Shown in pieces: positions 1 through 7,313 of a DNA stretch of 20,904 bases (the stretch's first letter is position 1; the number at the start of each line of letters is the position of its first letter). The stretch covers positions 1 through 20,904 of the forward strand of contig CALDQH010000059.1 in assembly GCA_937911935.1 (NCBI GenBank), written 5' to 3'. The translations under genes and the position numbers were made by a program. Under the pieces are notes generated by a model. The model did no database searches. It had not been told where the DNA came from and was given only the letters and a program-made list of their open reading frames with translations. The DNA is from an uncultured Bacteroidales bacterium (GTDB taxonomy: Bacteria > Bacteroidota > Bacteroidia > Bacteroidales > Paludibacteraceae).

Positions 1-1
1 C

Positions 2-352
2 GTTCGTTGCTTGGGTGCTATTACACGCGACCGTTTAGAAGCCGTTCGCGAATCGGATGCTATCTTGCGCGAGGAATTTGCCCTTGCTGGTTTGGACAAA
101 AAAGTATGGCAATACTTTACCATCGTTCCCGATTTTAAATCGGTAGGTGTAAAAGACAATGCACGCAGCTACGATTGGCCCGTTATTATCCGCGCCGTAA
201 ATACCATCGACGCTATGACCGCTACCATCGAGCACATCGATTGGGCTATCTTAGACAAAATTACCAAACGCATTTTGGCAGAAGTGCCCAATGTAAACCG
301 CGTTTGCTACGATATGTCGCCCAAACCAAGCGCAACCATCGAGTGGGAATAA
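2..352 (+). CDS. guaA: GMP synthase (glutamine-hydrolysing), C-terminal fragment
   Basis: This is the last 116 codons of a gene that enters from outside the window. The reading frame is open from base 2 and ends at TAA 350-352. The encoded segment is the C-terminal dimerisation domain of GuaA, which makes GMP from XMP, ATP and glutamine in the cytoplasm. Recognisable family motifs are RLEAVRESDAILREEF, the VIIRAVNTIDAMTA stretch, the EVPNVNRVCYDMS block and the near-invariant terminus KPSATIEWE. The glutamine amidotransferase and ATP pyrophosphatase domains lie upstream of the window. A strong hairpin terminator follows 22 nt after the stop. purA, the other branch from IMP, is also in this window but 15 kb away. 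The identification is firm; only the 5' part is missing. Confidence 0.96.
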   Translation, partial: VRCLGAITRDRLEAVRESDAILREEFALAGLDKKVWQYFTIVPDFKSVGVKDNARSYDWPVIIRAVNTIDAMTATIEHIDWAILDKITKRILAEVPNVNRVCYDMSPKPSATIEWE

Positions 353-374
353 TAAGCAAAACACCACATAAACA

Positions 375-413
375 ATGGGGCTGATTTCATTGGAAATCAG
401 CCCCATTTCTTTC
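375..413. terminator. Hairpin terminator between guaA and the convergent T9SS gene
   Basis: A perfect 14-bp stem (375-388 with 393-406, beginning ATGGGGCTGATTTC) closes a 4-nt loop and is followed by TTTCTTT on the + strand. It ends guaA. The minus strand reads TTGTTT after the same stem, so it probably also stops the convergent gene that ends at 429. Confidence 0.9.
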
Positions 414-428
414 TATTAAATACGCACC

Positions 429-3400
429 TTAGCCTATGCGTATTTTTTGGGTTTTAACTTCGTTATCACCTATTACGCGTACACTATACACTCCCTCTGC
501 CAATGGCAAAGACAATTCGGAGTATCGACCATTTACGGTATAGGTCCAACTACGACCTACCATATCGGTTACCAAAACGGTTTGAATCTGTACAGATGCG
601 TTAGACGACACTACCAATTGTTTATTTTTTGAGTAAATGGAGATAGCACTTTCTTGCTGAATACCAGGAACATCCGATACGATATCATCTTGATCTACAT
701 CCTCTTCGTGTTCTATGTATAGGTAAAAACGTCCCACACAATCGCCAACGGGCAAATGGCTTATTTGACACGAATCGCCAGCCGACAGATTATAGAGCAT
801 ACCTGTTTGACGGTCTTCTAAGATCACATCATCATCTTCGTAAGTACCTACCAATGAAATAGTAAAGTTTTGCTCTGAAGTATTAACCCTAATTCCCAAC
901 GGAATAGGAGTTTGCATTTCGGGCACATGGACAGCAGACCAAGCACTACCATATCGCATAATATATAAATCGGGAACAGCAAAATTCATACCGTTGTAGA
1001 TTTTAGGTGCATCTACGGCAAAATCGACTGTATCTGTTTTGGCAGCATCTATGGTAAGACAAACCTCGCTTCCCACTTTTTGAGCATCATTTGTAATCTT
1101 TAAACGCAAAGAAGGCAATGCTACGCTACTGCGAGTTTCTGTTGAAGTGGTTAACATACATGCTTTGGGAACAGTAAGAGAGGTAACTCCATCATTGGGC
1201 GTAAATACAAAACCATGTTGCGCAGGAACTACGGCATTGTTGGTTTCGTCCACTTTGACAAACGACTGCATTCCATAATCGTAATATTGAACCGTACCAT
1301 AACCCTCTTGTTCCAACAAAAGTACATTCATGTTGGCAGGATAGGTATTAACCAACATCACCGGAACATGAGGAGTTAACCCCTCGTAAGTAGGCAGCTT
1401 ACTTTCGTTGTAGAAACGACCGACAAAACGGAAAGGAATGGGTTGTTCGGGAACGTAATTGGTATTGTTGTCCATGTTATAGAATAAGGCAGGAAGCTTA
1501 ATGTCGCCATATTGATCTGGCACACGAATAGCAAACACTTTATCTTGTTCGACCTCAACACCTAAATCAGCAAATGAATTATTCCAAGTTGCCTGTCCTT
1601 TCGAATCGATAACTGCTTGATGCATGTACACATGGGGCAAATTATGCTTATAATAATCGCCCGATTGAATATTACGTGTGATACGATTGCCGTTTTCGTC
1701 TGTGGTCCATGGTCTTACAACAGTACCTACCATCAACCAATCCTCGCGACGCGCTATAAACTCGGTTTCTACCTCGTCGTAACGGCTCACACCATTGACA
1801 TGTAAATTTTCTACGCCTACCAACGAGGCTCCATATTCCATTTTGATGGTGCTTGCAATTTTGGTAGCAGTATTATTATCTCCGGCATTCACTTGTGCTC
1901 CACGCCATTTTACATTTCGCTGCTCACCAAATTTATCAGCATCAGACACATCGGGAATAACTGGATAGTTTACGATACCCCCTTGGGGTACTGCATATTG
2001 TTTCGAATTAGGAGCGGGCAAAATAACGGTTAAATCGTCCGCCAATACATCCATGCAGGTAAGCGGAGTACCATCTGTTTTAAACCAATTATCTCGGTCG
2101 TCCCATTGATCTGATGCAGAACCATTCCAAATAATTTGTTGAACAACGGCTGTGGGTTTTTGCACCGTTCCCTTAAGGGTTAATGCTATTTGTTGCCCAT
2201 TAAAAAGGGTCAATGCAGCGGTATAATCATCCTCGCAATCATCAGGAGTATAAGTAATCGAGAAAAATTCCACGCCTTCGTCACAAGCATACTGTTTGTA
2301 AGGTTCTGTTATTTTATAATACCTGCTATCCACGTCAAAAGACAATGTGGTGGCATTGGCAAATGTAACCGTAAATTCTTTGGTAACCGATTTACCAAAT
2401 TCTACCTCTCCAAAATCGATTACCTGATTAACAATGCCATCGCCAGAAACCTCTAAAACATTATCCTTGAATACCTTTAGATTTCTCACATAACGAAGCA
2501 AAGAACCATTCCAGGTACCGTTGGTAAATTTAATGGCTACCGTATTATAAGGAATTTCTACTACTTGTTTGGCATATTTATCGTTAATACCAGCCGAAGC
2601 TCCCGACCATGTATTGATTTTTTGATAAGCCGTTTGTCCTCTCAACAACACGTATATGCCCATATCTCCGTCTTTGTCCACATAAGCTCCGTCATCTGTT
2701 TTTACCTCAAATTCCAAACGTTTGGTATAAACAGAAGCATCGGTTGGCAAAGTATAGGTAATAGAACGTTCCTCAAAAATATCTACCAAATAGTACTTAA
2801 CAGCGTCGTGTTGATAAATAACACAATCGGTTAAAGGGACATCACTTGTTTGTGTAGTAATCACTACTGTATTTGAATGGTTTAACGACACAAGGCCGTC
2901 AAACACAGCATACACCACAAACTCGTAGGTAGTACCCATTTGCAAGCCTGTTGCATTTAACTGCGTAACATTTCCTTCTGCGGTATAAGTTAAGCCCGAT
3001 AGCTTATCTACTATACGATAGGCAGTAGCCCCCTCTACAGGTGTCCAAGCCAAACGTGCCGAAGTCAACTGCACTTGCGAGCAAGTCAGCGTAGTTTCGA
3101 TGTTTTTAGAGCACTCTCCGTACAATTTAACCGTGCTTCCGTTAGAGAAAGTAAGAGTCTCTGAGAAAACACCTAATTCGGTAGGTCTAAACGACACTTT
3201 TAGGGTAGTAGTCGTAATGGAGCAAACATCTTGTTGGGGCAAACTTTCGGGATTATCGATGGTAAAAGCCGAACCACTTACACTGGCAGTTAGGTTTGAG
3301 GTAAGTGCTGCATACGTAATTTGAATATCGCGTGTGAACACTTCGCCTTGTCCGATAAAACCAAAATTAATATCGGACGCGGTAATTTCAAGAACAGGTT

Positions 3401-3818
3401 CGTAGGTCAACGCGATGCTTATAATGTATTTTTTGAGCGTTGCACCTGTTTCTGTATAAAATTTAATTTTAGTAGCTTGGGGTGATATTGCACAGGAATA
3501 ATCAACGTAATCAACTGTTTTTTCAGTACCAAAAATCGTTTTTTCGGTTACTTTACCTGGGTTCGTTGCCCAAATAGGTTCTGACCATTTCCCATTGACA
3601 TACTCAGCCAATTTTAATTCTTTTTGTCCTAACGGCGTTCTTTTGGCGCTAAACGTGATGTAATTATACGAACGATTGGCAAAATCAATCTCTTCCGAGT
3701 CGATTGTATTAAGGGTTATATTACCTTGGTCTGTATTTTTACATACAGCCGATGCCTGTGCAAAGCTGCATACAAACAAAAGAACGACAAGTAATTTATG
3801 CATTGTAGAGTATCTCAT
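429..3818 (-). CDS. T9SS cargo protein with Fn3/ASPM-like domains and type A sorting domain
   Basis: The protein has 1129 residues when started at ATG 3818 (MRYSTMHKLLVV). The frame stays open to 3932, but an exact -7 element at 3845-3852 lies inside that extension, so 3818 (or ATG 3803) is the better start. A signal peptide covers about residues 1-24 (cleavage after FAQASA). A DUF1573/ASPM-like beta domain follows at about 143-235, an Fn3 domain at about 245-322, and a second ASPM-like domain at about 467-550. From about 562 to 1047 runs a long module that opens with IIWNGSASDQWDDRDNW and is shared with the protein at 7314-12470. The last 75 or so residues are a T9SS type A sorting domain (VTDMVGRSW, LPLAEGVYSVRV, KTQKIRIG). 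By family knowledge this would be exported by Sec and then T9SS and anchored at the cell surface. No catalytic motif is visible. The gene is probably monocistronic; its ligand is unknown. Confidence 0.85.
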   Translation of the reverse strand: MRYSTMHKLLVVLLFVCSFAQASAVCKNTDQGNITLNTIDSEEIDFANRSYNYITFSAKRTPLGQKELKLAEYVNGKWSEPIWATNPGKVTEKTIFGTEKTVDYVDYSCAISPQATKIKFYTETGATLKKYIISIALTYEPVLEITASDINFGFIGQGEVFTRDIQITYAALTSNLTASVSGSAFTIDNPESLPQQDVCSITTTTLKVSFRPTELGVFSETLTFSNGSTVKLYGECSKNIETTLTCSQVQLTSARLAWTPVEGATAYRIVDKLSGLTYTAEGNVTQLNATGLQMGTTYEFVVYAVFDGLVSLNHSNTVVITTQTSDVPLTDCVIYQHDAVKYYLVDIFEERSITYTLPTDASVYTKRLEFEVKTDDGAYVDKDGDMGIYVLLRGQTAYQKINTWSGASAGINDKYAKQVVEIPYNTVAIKFTNGTWNGSLLRYVRNLKVFKDNVLEVSGDGIVNQVIDFGEVEFGKSVTKEFTVTFANATTLSFDVDSRYYKITEPYKQYACDEGVEFFSITYTPDDCEDDYTAALTLFNGQQIALTLKGTVQKPTAVVQQIIWNGSASDQWDDRDNWFKTDGTPLTCMDVLADDLTVILPAPNSKQYAVPQGGIVNYPVIPDVSDADKFGEQRNVKWRGAQVNAGDNNTATKIASTIKMEYGASLVGVENLHVNGVSRYDEVETEFIARREDWLMVGTVVRPWTTDENGNRITRNIQSGDYYKHNLPHVYMHQAVIDSKGQATWNNSFADLGVEVEQDKVFAIRVPDQYGDIKLPALFYNMDNNTNYVPEQPIPFRFVGRFYNESKLPTYEGLTPHVPVMLVNTYPANMNVLLLEQEGYGTVQYYDYGMQSFVKVDETNNAVVPAQHGFVFTPNDGVTSLTVPKACMLTTSTETRSSVALPSLRLKITNDAQKVGSEVCLTIDAAKTDTVDFAVDAPKIYNGMNFAVPDLYIMRYGSAWSAVHVPEMQTPIPLGIRVNTSEQNFTISLVGTYEDDDVILEDRQTGMLYNLSAGDSCQISHLPVGDCVGRFYLYIEHEEDVDQDDIVSDVPGIQQESAISIYSKNKQLVVSSNASVQIQTVLVTDMVGRSWTYTVNGRYSELSLPLAEGVYSVRVIGDNEVKTQKIRIG
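1584..1742 (-). repeat. Near-identical DNA block shared with 8469-8627 (copy 1)
   Basis: Within the shared C-terminal module, bases 1584-1631 (48 nt) and 1663-1742 (80 nt) match 8469-8516 and 8548-8627 without a single difference, and the 31 nt between them differ at only a few sites. Outside the block the two genes diverge quickly. The encoded segment includes WLMVGTVVRPWTTDENGNR and VYMHQAVIDSKGQATW. Confidence 0.95.
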
Positions 3819-3844
3819 ACGCGTTTTTATTAGAGCAAACGGCG

Positions 3845-3868
3845 CAAATCTATGCAAAAAAAGCTCAA
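3845..3868 (-). promoter_or_regulatory. Bacteroidetes-type promoter candidate for the 429-3818 gene
   Basis: The minus strand reads TAGATTTG at 3852-3845, an exact match to the Bacteroidetes -7 element TAnnTTTG, 26 nt before ATG 3818. The -33 element is poor: the nearest TTG is at 3868-3866, only 13 nt away. The element supports ATG 3818 or 3803 over the upstream in-frame starts. Confidence 0.5.
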
Positions 3869-4017
3869 CTTGTAACCTTCGTACAGACAGGTTGTTCATA
3901 ACTAATCGCCAAAAATGACAATACTTTGACAAAACTGTAACAATCCTATTACAAATAAGTAATTTACTTTTTTAGGAAATTAACTATCTAAAAACAACAT
4001 GATTAAACTTTTTACAT

Positions 4018-4025
4018 TATCTTTG
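4018..4025 (+). promoter_or_regulatory. -7 promoter element for the DUF1573 gene
   Basis: TATCTTTG (followed by C) is an exact TAnnTTTG match 38 nt before ATG 4064. No clear TTTG is seen about 20 nt upstream. This gene and the T9SS gene ending at 3818 diverge from this 245-nt intergenic region. Confidence 0.6.
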
Positions 4026-4063
4026 CGTCAAATTAGCAAATAAATTAAAAAACACATAGTATT

Positions 4064-4468
4064 ATGAAAACTAAATTATTTCTTTTAACCGCATTGTTTG
4101 CATTGGCTGGAATGGCTTTTGCACAAGACGAAGCAGCTATTAAATTTGAAAAACGCACACACGATTTTGGTTCTATTAACGAAGTTGACGGACGCGTAGA
4201 AGCCGTTTTTGAATTTGAAAATGTTAGCAACAAACCTGTTACATTAACCAATGTACAAGCTTCTTGCGGTTGTACCACTCCTAATTGGCCCAAAGAGCCC
4301 ATCGCTCCTGGCAAAAAAAGTTACATCACCGCTACCTACAACCCTGCAGGTCGTCCAGGTAACTTTAGCAAAAGCATTACCATTCGCTACCTAAAAGCTG
4401 GCGACGAAAAAGCATCGGCTGTAGTCCTTAACATCAAAGGATCGGTAGTGCCAAAAGCACAACAATAA
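4064..4468 (+). CDS. Exported DUF1573 family protein
   Basis: The 134-residue protein has a clear signal peptide (about 1-20, KLFLLTALFALAGMAFA, cleavage before QDEA). One DUF1573 domain follows: an immunoglobulin-like beta sandwich common in Bacteroidetes periplasmic and surface proteins and related to ASPM/SPD-2/Hydin domains. Family marks are the HDFGSI start strand, FEFENVSNKPVTL, the CGC motif at Cys68 and Cys70 (ASCGCTTPNWP), and the end SITIRYL...VLNIKGSV. Biochemical function is not established; the family lacks catalytic residues and is usually assumed to bind partners. The two close cysteines could form a disulfide or bind a ligand, which is inference. The gene has its own promoter and a strong terminator, so it is probably transcribed alone. 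A more divergent paralogue lies directly downstream. Confidence 0.9.
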   Translation: MKTKLFLLTALFALAGMAFAQDEAAIKFEKRTHDFGSINEVDGRVEAVFEFENVSNKPVTLTNVQASCGCTTPNWPKEPIAPGKKSYITATYNPAGRPGNFSKSITIRYLKAGDEKASAVVLNIKGSVVPKAQQ

Positions 4469-4488
4469 GCAATTATCTTATAATCGAT

Positions 4489-4534
4489 AAAAAATCGAGC
4501 CTTTCACAAACGAAGGGCTCGATTTTTTTTGTAT
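4489..4534 (+). terminator. Rho-independent terminator after the DUF1573 gene
   Basis: The stem pairs 4489-4505 with 4512-4528 (17 pairs including one G-T, core ATCGAGCC/GGGCTCGAT) around a 6-nt loop. An eight-T run at 4523-4530 forms its 3' edge. It lies 20 nt after the stop at 4468. Confidence 0.92.
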
Positions 4535-4593
4535 CTTCGTGCAAGGTAAAAGAAAACATCGCTTAAGCGATTTTATCCTAAAACACGTATCCG

Positions 4594-5220
4594 ATGCAAC
4601 GTACATTTTATAGCATACTTTTAATTTGGGCAGCTGCCATGATAGGCATACCCTTGACAGCCCAAAACTCCCTACCCACGGCAAACGATATGACGATTAC
4701 CACCGATAGTATCGTTACCGATAGCATCCCTGCTCCACCCGATTCTGCTGTGATGTTATTAGATTTAGAATCGTATCATTTGGGACTTATCAAGGATTAT
4801 ACCAAACCTACCACCTATACTTTCTTTTATTGCAACGGAGGCACTGAAGGACTTATTATCAAACGCATCGAAGCAACATGCGGTTGTAAAATACTGCAAT
4901 ACCCTACCGACAGCATTGGCTACGACCAAAGCGGCAGCATCCTGGTAGAGGTTATGCCCTGCAAGGATGCAGGTTCTTTTAAAAAGGCCATTTATCTTTA
5001 TACCAATGCGGGTACTTTTAGGTTACAACTAACAGGTATTTTTAACCAAGGTGCTACAGCTCACGAAGATTATAGTGCTATACCTACAGAAGAGGAAGAA
5101 ATGCAACAGGTACTTCTGAATGACGAATCGACGAATCGAGGAATCGATGAATCGAAGAAAAAGGAGAAGTCAAACAAGAAGAAGAAAAAAAGAAAAAACA
5201 TTAACCAAATCACCGATTAG
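4594..5220 (+). CDS. DUF1573-like exported protein with a Lys-rich tail
   Basis: The 208-residue protein has a signal peptide of about 23 residues (ends GIPLTAQ). A short Asp/Ser/Thr linker with a TTDSIVTDSI repeat follows, then one DUF1573-type domain at about 56-152. Its signature pair is Cys96/Cys98 (IEATCGCKI), parallel to the CGC of the upstream protein, and it ends in TNAGTFRLQLTGIF. The last 50 residues are low complexity: an acidic stretch (EEEE), then DESTNRGIDES, then a lysine-rich tail. The DESTNRGIDES part is encoded by four tandem 8-bp repeats (5122-5153), and the TAG stop lies within another octamer. A near-consensus -7 (TATCTTCG, 4532-4539) lies between the preceding terminator and ATG 4594. 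meaB follows after 60 nt with no terminator between, so co-transcription is likely. Function unknown. Confidence 0.82.
   Translation: MQRTFYSILLIWAAAMIGIPLTAQNSLPTANDMTITTDSIVTDSIPAPPDSAVMLLDLESYHLGLIKDYTKPTTYTFFYCNGGTEGLIIKRIEATCGCKILQYPTDSIGYDQSGSILVEVMPCKDAGSFKKAIYLYTNAGTFRLQLTGIFNQGATAHEDYSAIPTEEEEMQQVLLNDESTNRGIDESKKKEKSNKKKKKRKNINQITD
5122..5153 (+). repeat. Tandem octamer repeat inside the coding region
   Basis: Four units in 8-bp register: GACGAATC, GACGAATC, GAGGAATC, GATGAATC. Because 8 is not a multiple of 3, the units are read in rotating frames, and gain or loss of one unit would shift the C-terminus. The tail may therefore be variable. Confidence 0.85.
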
Positions 5221-5280
5221 TCGATTAGTCAAAATAAACCCGACTCACCAGATAACCAAATCACCAAATCACCAACAAAA
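5204..5280 (+). repeat. Octamer-rich leader before meaB
   Basis: ACCAAATC at 5204-5211 is followed by GATTAGTC twice (5215-5230; the first contains the TAG stop of the previous gene), two loose units, ACCAGATA, ACCAAATC twice, and ACCAACAA (5271-5278). Two A residues precede ATG 5281. GATTAGTC is the exact reverse complement of the GACTAATC unit found before the ferredoxin at 17061. No Shine-Dalgarno sequence and no TAnnTTTG are present here. Confidence 0.75.
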
Positions 5281-6387
5281 ATGATTCATCCCGAAAACGA
5301 CCCCAAATACGAAGGCCTTACCGTCAACAAAGGCATTATTCAGCCACCCAGCGTTAATCCCAATTTGGTGCGCAAAAAACGCCGCAGACTTCTCAGCAAA
5401 GATGAATACGTGCAAGGCATTGTAGAGGGCAATATATCCATTTTAAGCCAGGCGGTAACCTTGGTAGAAAGCACCCTACCCGAGCACTATGCTTTGGCAC
5501 AAGAGGTAATTGAAGGCTGTCTGCCATACGCTGGTAAATCAACCCGCATAGGCATAACAGGCGTACCAGGCGCAGGCAAAAGTACCTTTATCGAGGCCAT
5601 TGGTATGCACTTGGTTAATTTAGGACACAAAGTAGCCGTACTTGCCATTGACCCCAGTAGCGAGCGTTCCAAAGGCAGTATTTTGGGCGATAAAACCCGC
5701 ATGGAAGAACTTTCGGTAAGCGACAAGGCGTTTATTCGCCCTTCGCCATCGGCAGGTTCGTTGGGCGGCGTTGCACGCAAAACACGCGAAAGCATCGTGC
5801 TTTGCGAAGCCGCAGGTTTTGACATCGTAATTGTAGAAACCGTAGGCGTAGGTCAATCGGAAACTGCAGTTCATTCCATGACCGACTTTTTCTTGCTGTT
5901 GCAATTAGCTGGCACAGGCGACGAGCTACAAGGCATCAAACGTGGCATCATGGAAATGGCAGATGGCATTACCATCAACAAAGCCGAAGGAAATAATTTA
6001 GAGAAAGCCCAACTGGCACAACGCCAATTTCAAAATGCCTTACACTTGTTTCCTCCCCATCCATCGGGTTGGACTCCCAAAGTGCTAACCTGCTCGGCAT
6101 TTCATAAGATTGGCATCGAAGAAATTTGGCAAATGATAGACGAACACACTACCTTTACCAAGGCAAATGGTTCGTTCGACAACAAGCGCAAACTACAAAC
6201 CAAGTATTGGATGTACGAAACCATCGACCAACATTTGCGTGACCATTTCTATCACAATCCCAAAATTGCCGATATGCTCAAAAAATTAGAGCAGCAAGTA
6301 ACCGACGAAGAAATTGGGTCGTTTACTGCCGCTCATCAATTATTAGATACGTATTACTCGCAAGACAAACCTTCTACCGTAATTTGA
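5281..6387 (+). CDS. meaB: Methylmalonyl-CoA mutase-associated GTPase MeaB
   Basis: The 368-residue cytoplasmic P-loop GTPase of the MeaB/ArgK family guards methylmalonyl-CoA mutase. It gates adenosylcobalamin loading and removes damaged cofactor using GTP. Visible motifs are Walker A GVPGAGKS (about 94-101), AIDPSSERSKGSILGDKTRM (123-141), the Walker B/switch region VETVGVGQSE (about 185-194), and a base-recognition NKAEG at 233-237 (family usually NKAD). The C-terminal helical dimerisation arm includes YWMYETIDQHLRDHF. An N-terminal extension of about 40 basic residues precedes the core, as in many Bacteroidetes homologues. The mutase itself is not in the window. The gene implies succinate-propionate type metabolism, which is inference. 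The 5' leader is octamer-rich and the 3' end overlaps the convergent Lrp gene by 34 nt. Confidence 0.93.
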   Translation: MIHPENDPKYEGLTVNKGIIQPPSVNPNLVRKKRRRLLSKDEYVQGIVEGNISILSQAVTLVESTLPEHYALAQEVIEGCLPYAGKSTRIGITGVPGAGKSTFIEAIGMHLVNLGHKVAVLAIDPSSERSKGSILGDKTRMEELSVSDKAFIRPSPSAGSLGGVARKTRESIVLCEAAGFDIVIVETVGVGQSETAVHSMTDFFLLLQLAGTGDELQGIKRGIMEMADGITINKAEGNNLEKAQLAQRQFQNALHLFPPHPSGWTPKVLTCSAFHKIGIEEIWQMIDEHTTFTKANGSFDNKRKLQTKYWMYETIDQHLRDHFYHNPKIADMLKKLEQQVTDEEIGSFTAAHQLLDTYYSQDKPSTVI

Positions 6388-6830
6388 CGACGGAAAGCCT
6401 CGCCCAACGATATTAGGGTTTCGGTACTATCAATACCTGGAATAGACTGAATCTTATCGTGAATGATGCTTAAGAAATGCTTGTTGTCTTTGGCATAAAT
6501 CTTTAAATACAACGCATATTTACCCGTGGTGTAGTGACATTCTACTACCTCGGGTATTTTGTATAACGCATCTACTACGTGTTTAAAATCGTTGGCATCT
6601 TTTAAATACAAACCCATGTAGGCACAAGTATGATAACCTACTTTCTCGGGGTCTAAAATAAACTCCGATCCCGTTATAACACCCAACTGTGTTAATTTTT
6701 GAACACGTTGATGTATGGCTGCACCCGACACGTTACATTCCCTGGCAATCTCTAGAAAAGGGGTGCGAGCGTTGCGCGATATCAACTGCAAGATTCTTTC
6801 GTCTAATTGATCTAACTGAATCTGTGACAT
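6354..6830 (-). CDS. Lrp/AsnC family transcriptional regulator
   Basis: The 158-residue DNA-binding protein starts at ATG 6830 after a TGAGGT sequence that can serve as ribosome binding site. An N-terminal winged helix-turn-helix (about 6-62) shows LDQLDERILQLISRNART and CNVSGAAIHQRVQKLTQLG. A C-terminal RAM (ACT-like) ligand-sensing domain at about 72-140 shows VGLY-type strand CAYMGLYLK and VVECHYTTGKYALYLKIYA. Lrp-type proteins form dimers to octamers and respond to amino acids or other small ligands. Here the gene is the last of a four-gene unit, 9 nt after a small exported protein gene, and it converges on meaB with a 34-nt overlap. No terminator is seen at its end. Which ligand and targets it has cannot be read from the sequence; autoregulation of the surface-protein unit is a reasonable hypothesis. 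Confidence 0.92.
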   Translation of the reverse strand: MSQIQLDQLDERILQLISRNARTPFLEIARECNVSGAAIHQRVQKLTQLGVITGSEFILDPEKVGYHTCAYMGLYLKDANDFKHVVDALYKIPEVVECHYTTGKYALYLKIYAKDNKHFLSIIHDKIQSIPGIDSTETLISLGEAFRRQITVEGLSCE

Positions 6831-6839
6831 ACCTCAAAT

Positions 6840-7298
6840 CTATTTTTCGTTGCGAATCCTGTTTCTTCTAACAAAAGCATAAGCTGCCAACATGGGAGCA
6901 ATGAACCAAACTGGCATATCCAATGGTAAAGAAGGACCTCCATCGCACATTTGCATACAGGTTTTGTACATGGCATAGTACATATCTTTGTTACCTTGTA
7001 TATCTGCGTCACGTAACCAATCTGCACAACAAGTTTGGCAGGGAGCTTGTTGACCATTATACTTTGCAGTACAATCCGTACCCCAAGCGCTATTATCTGC
7101 TTCTAACTTCATGTTCAAATTATAAAAAGTGGTTCCGTACGAGGTAGTAACATTATCCTTCCCTTTTTCGTATAATTCGTTCGATATCAAATAAGACTGA
7201 GAAGGTAACTTAATGGCCCATGCCGTTACCCCAAAGCTCATAAACATCACTAAAAATAATTGTATCTTTTTCACGTTCTTAGTTTGTTTTGTTTTCAC
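6840..7298 (-). CDS. Small Cys-rich exported protein with C-terminal membrane anchor
   Basis: The 152-residue protein starts at GTG 7298, preceded by AGAGG; GTG 7274 is an alternative. I do not recognise a family. A signal peptide is likely (KKIQLFLVMFMSFGVTAWA, about 10-28). The middle holds six cysteines: Cys76, Cys87, Cys90-91 (CQTCCADW), Cys114 and Cys118. The C-terminus runs PSLPLDMPVWFIAPMLAAYAF and then an RRNRIRNEK tail. That order of short Pro/Asp motif, transmembrane helix and basic tail resembles the exosortase-type or PID-CTERM-like sorting signals of Bacteroidetes, though the match is by eye only. It sits 15 nt downstream of the giant T9SS gene and 9 nt upstream of the Lrp gene, so it is probably co-expressed with both. 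Cysteine spacing could suit disulfides or metal or haem binding, but no CxxCH is present. Confidence 0.7.
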   Translation of the reverse strand: MKTKQTKNVKKIQLFLVMFMSFGVTAWAIKLPSQSYLISNELYEKGKDNVTTSYGTTFYNLNMKLEADNSAWGTDCTAKYNGQQAPCQTCCADWLRDADIQGNKDMYYAMYKTCMQMCDGGPSLPLDMPVWFIAPMLAAYAFVRRNRIRNEK

Positions 7299-7313
7299 CT
7301 CTACAATTTATTA

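Noticed and set aside
3819..3932. N-terminal extension of the T9SS gene by 38 codons to ATG 3932
   Set aside because: It would place an exact -7 element inside the coding region and put 38 charged residues before an otherwise normal signal peptide.
4045..4314. 89-codon minus-strand frame opposite the first DUF1573 gene
   Set aside because: Antisense to a clear signal peptide and DUF1573 domain; product has no recognisable feature.
5487..5904. Open frames on the minus strand opposite meaB
   Set aside because: They have no family resemblance, no promoter or ribosome site, and lie wholly inside a gene with clear catalytic motifs.
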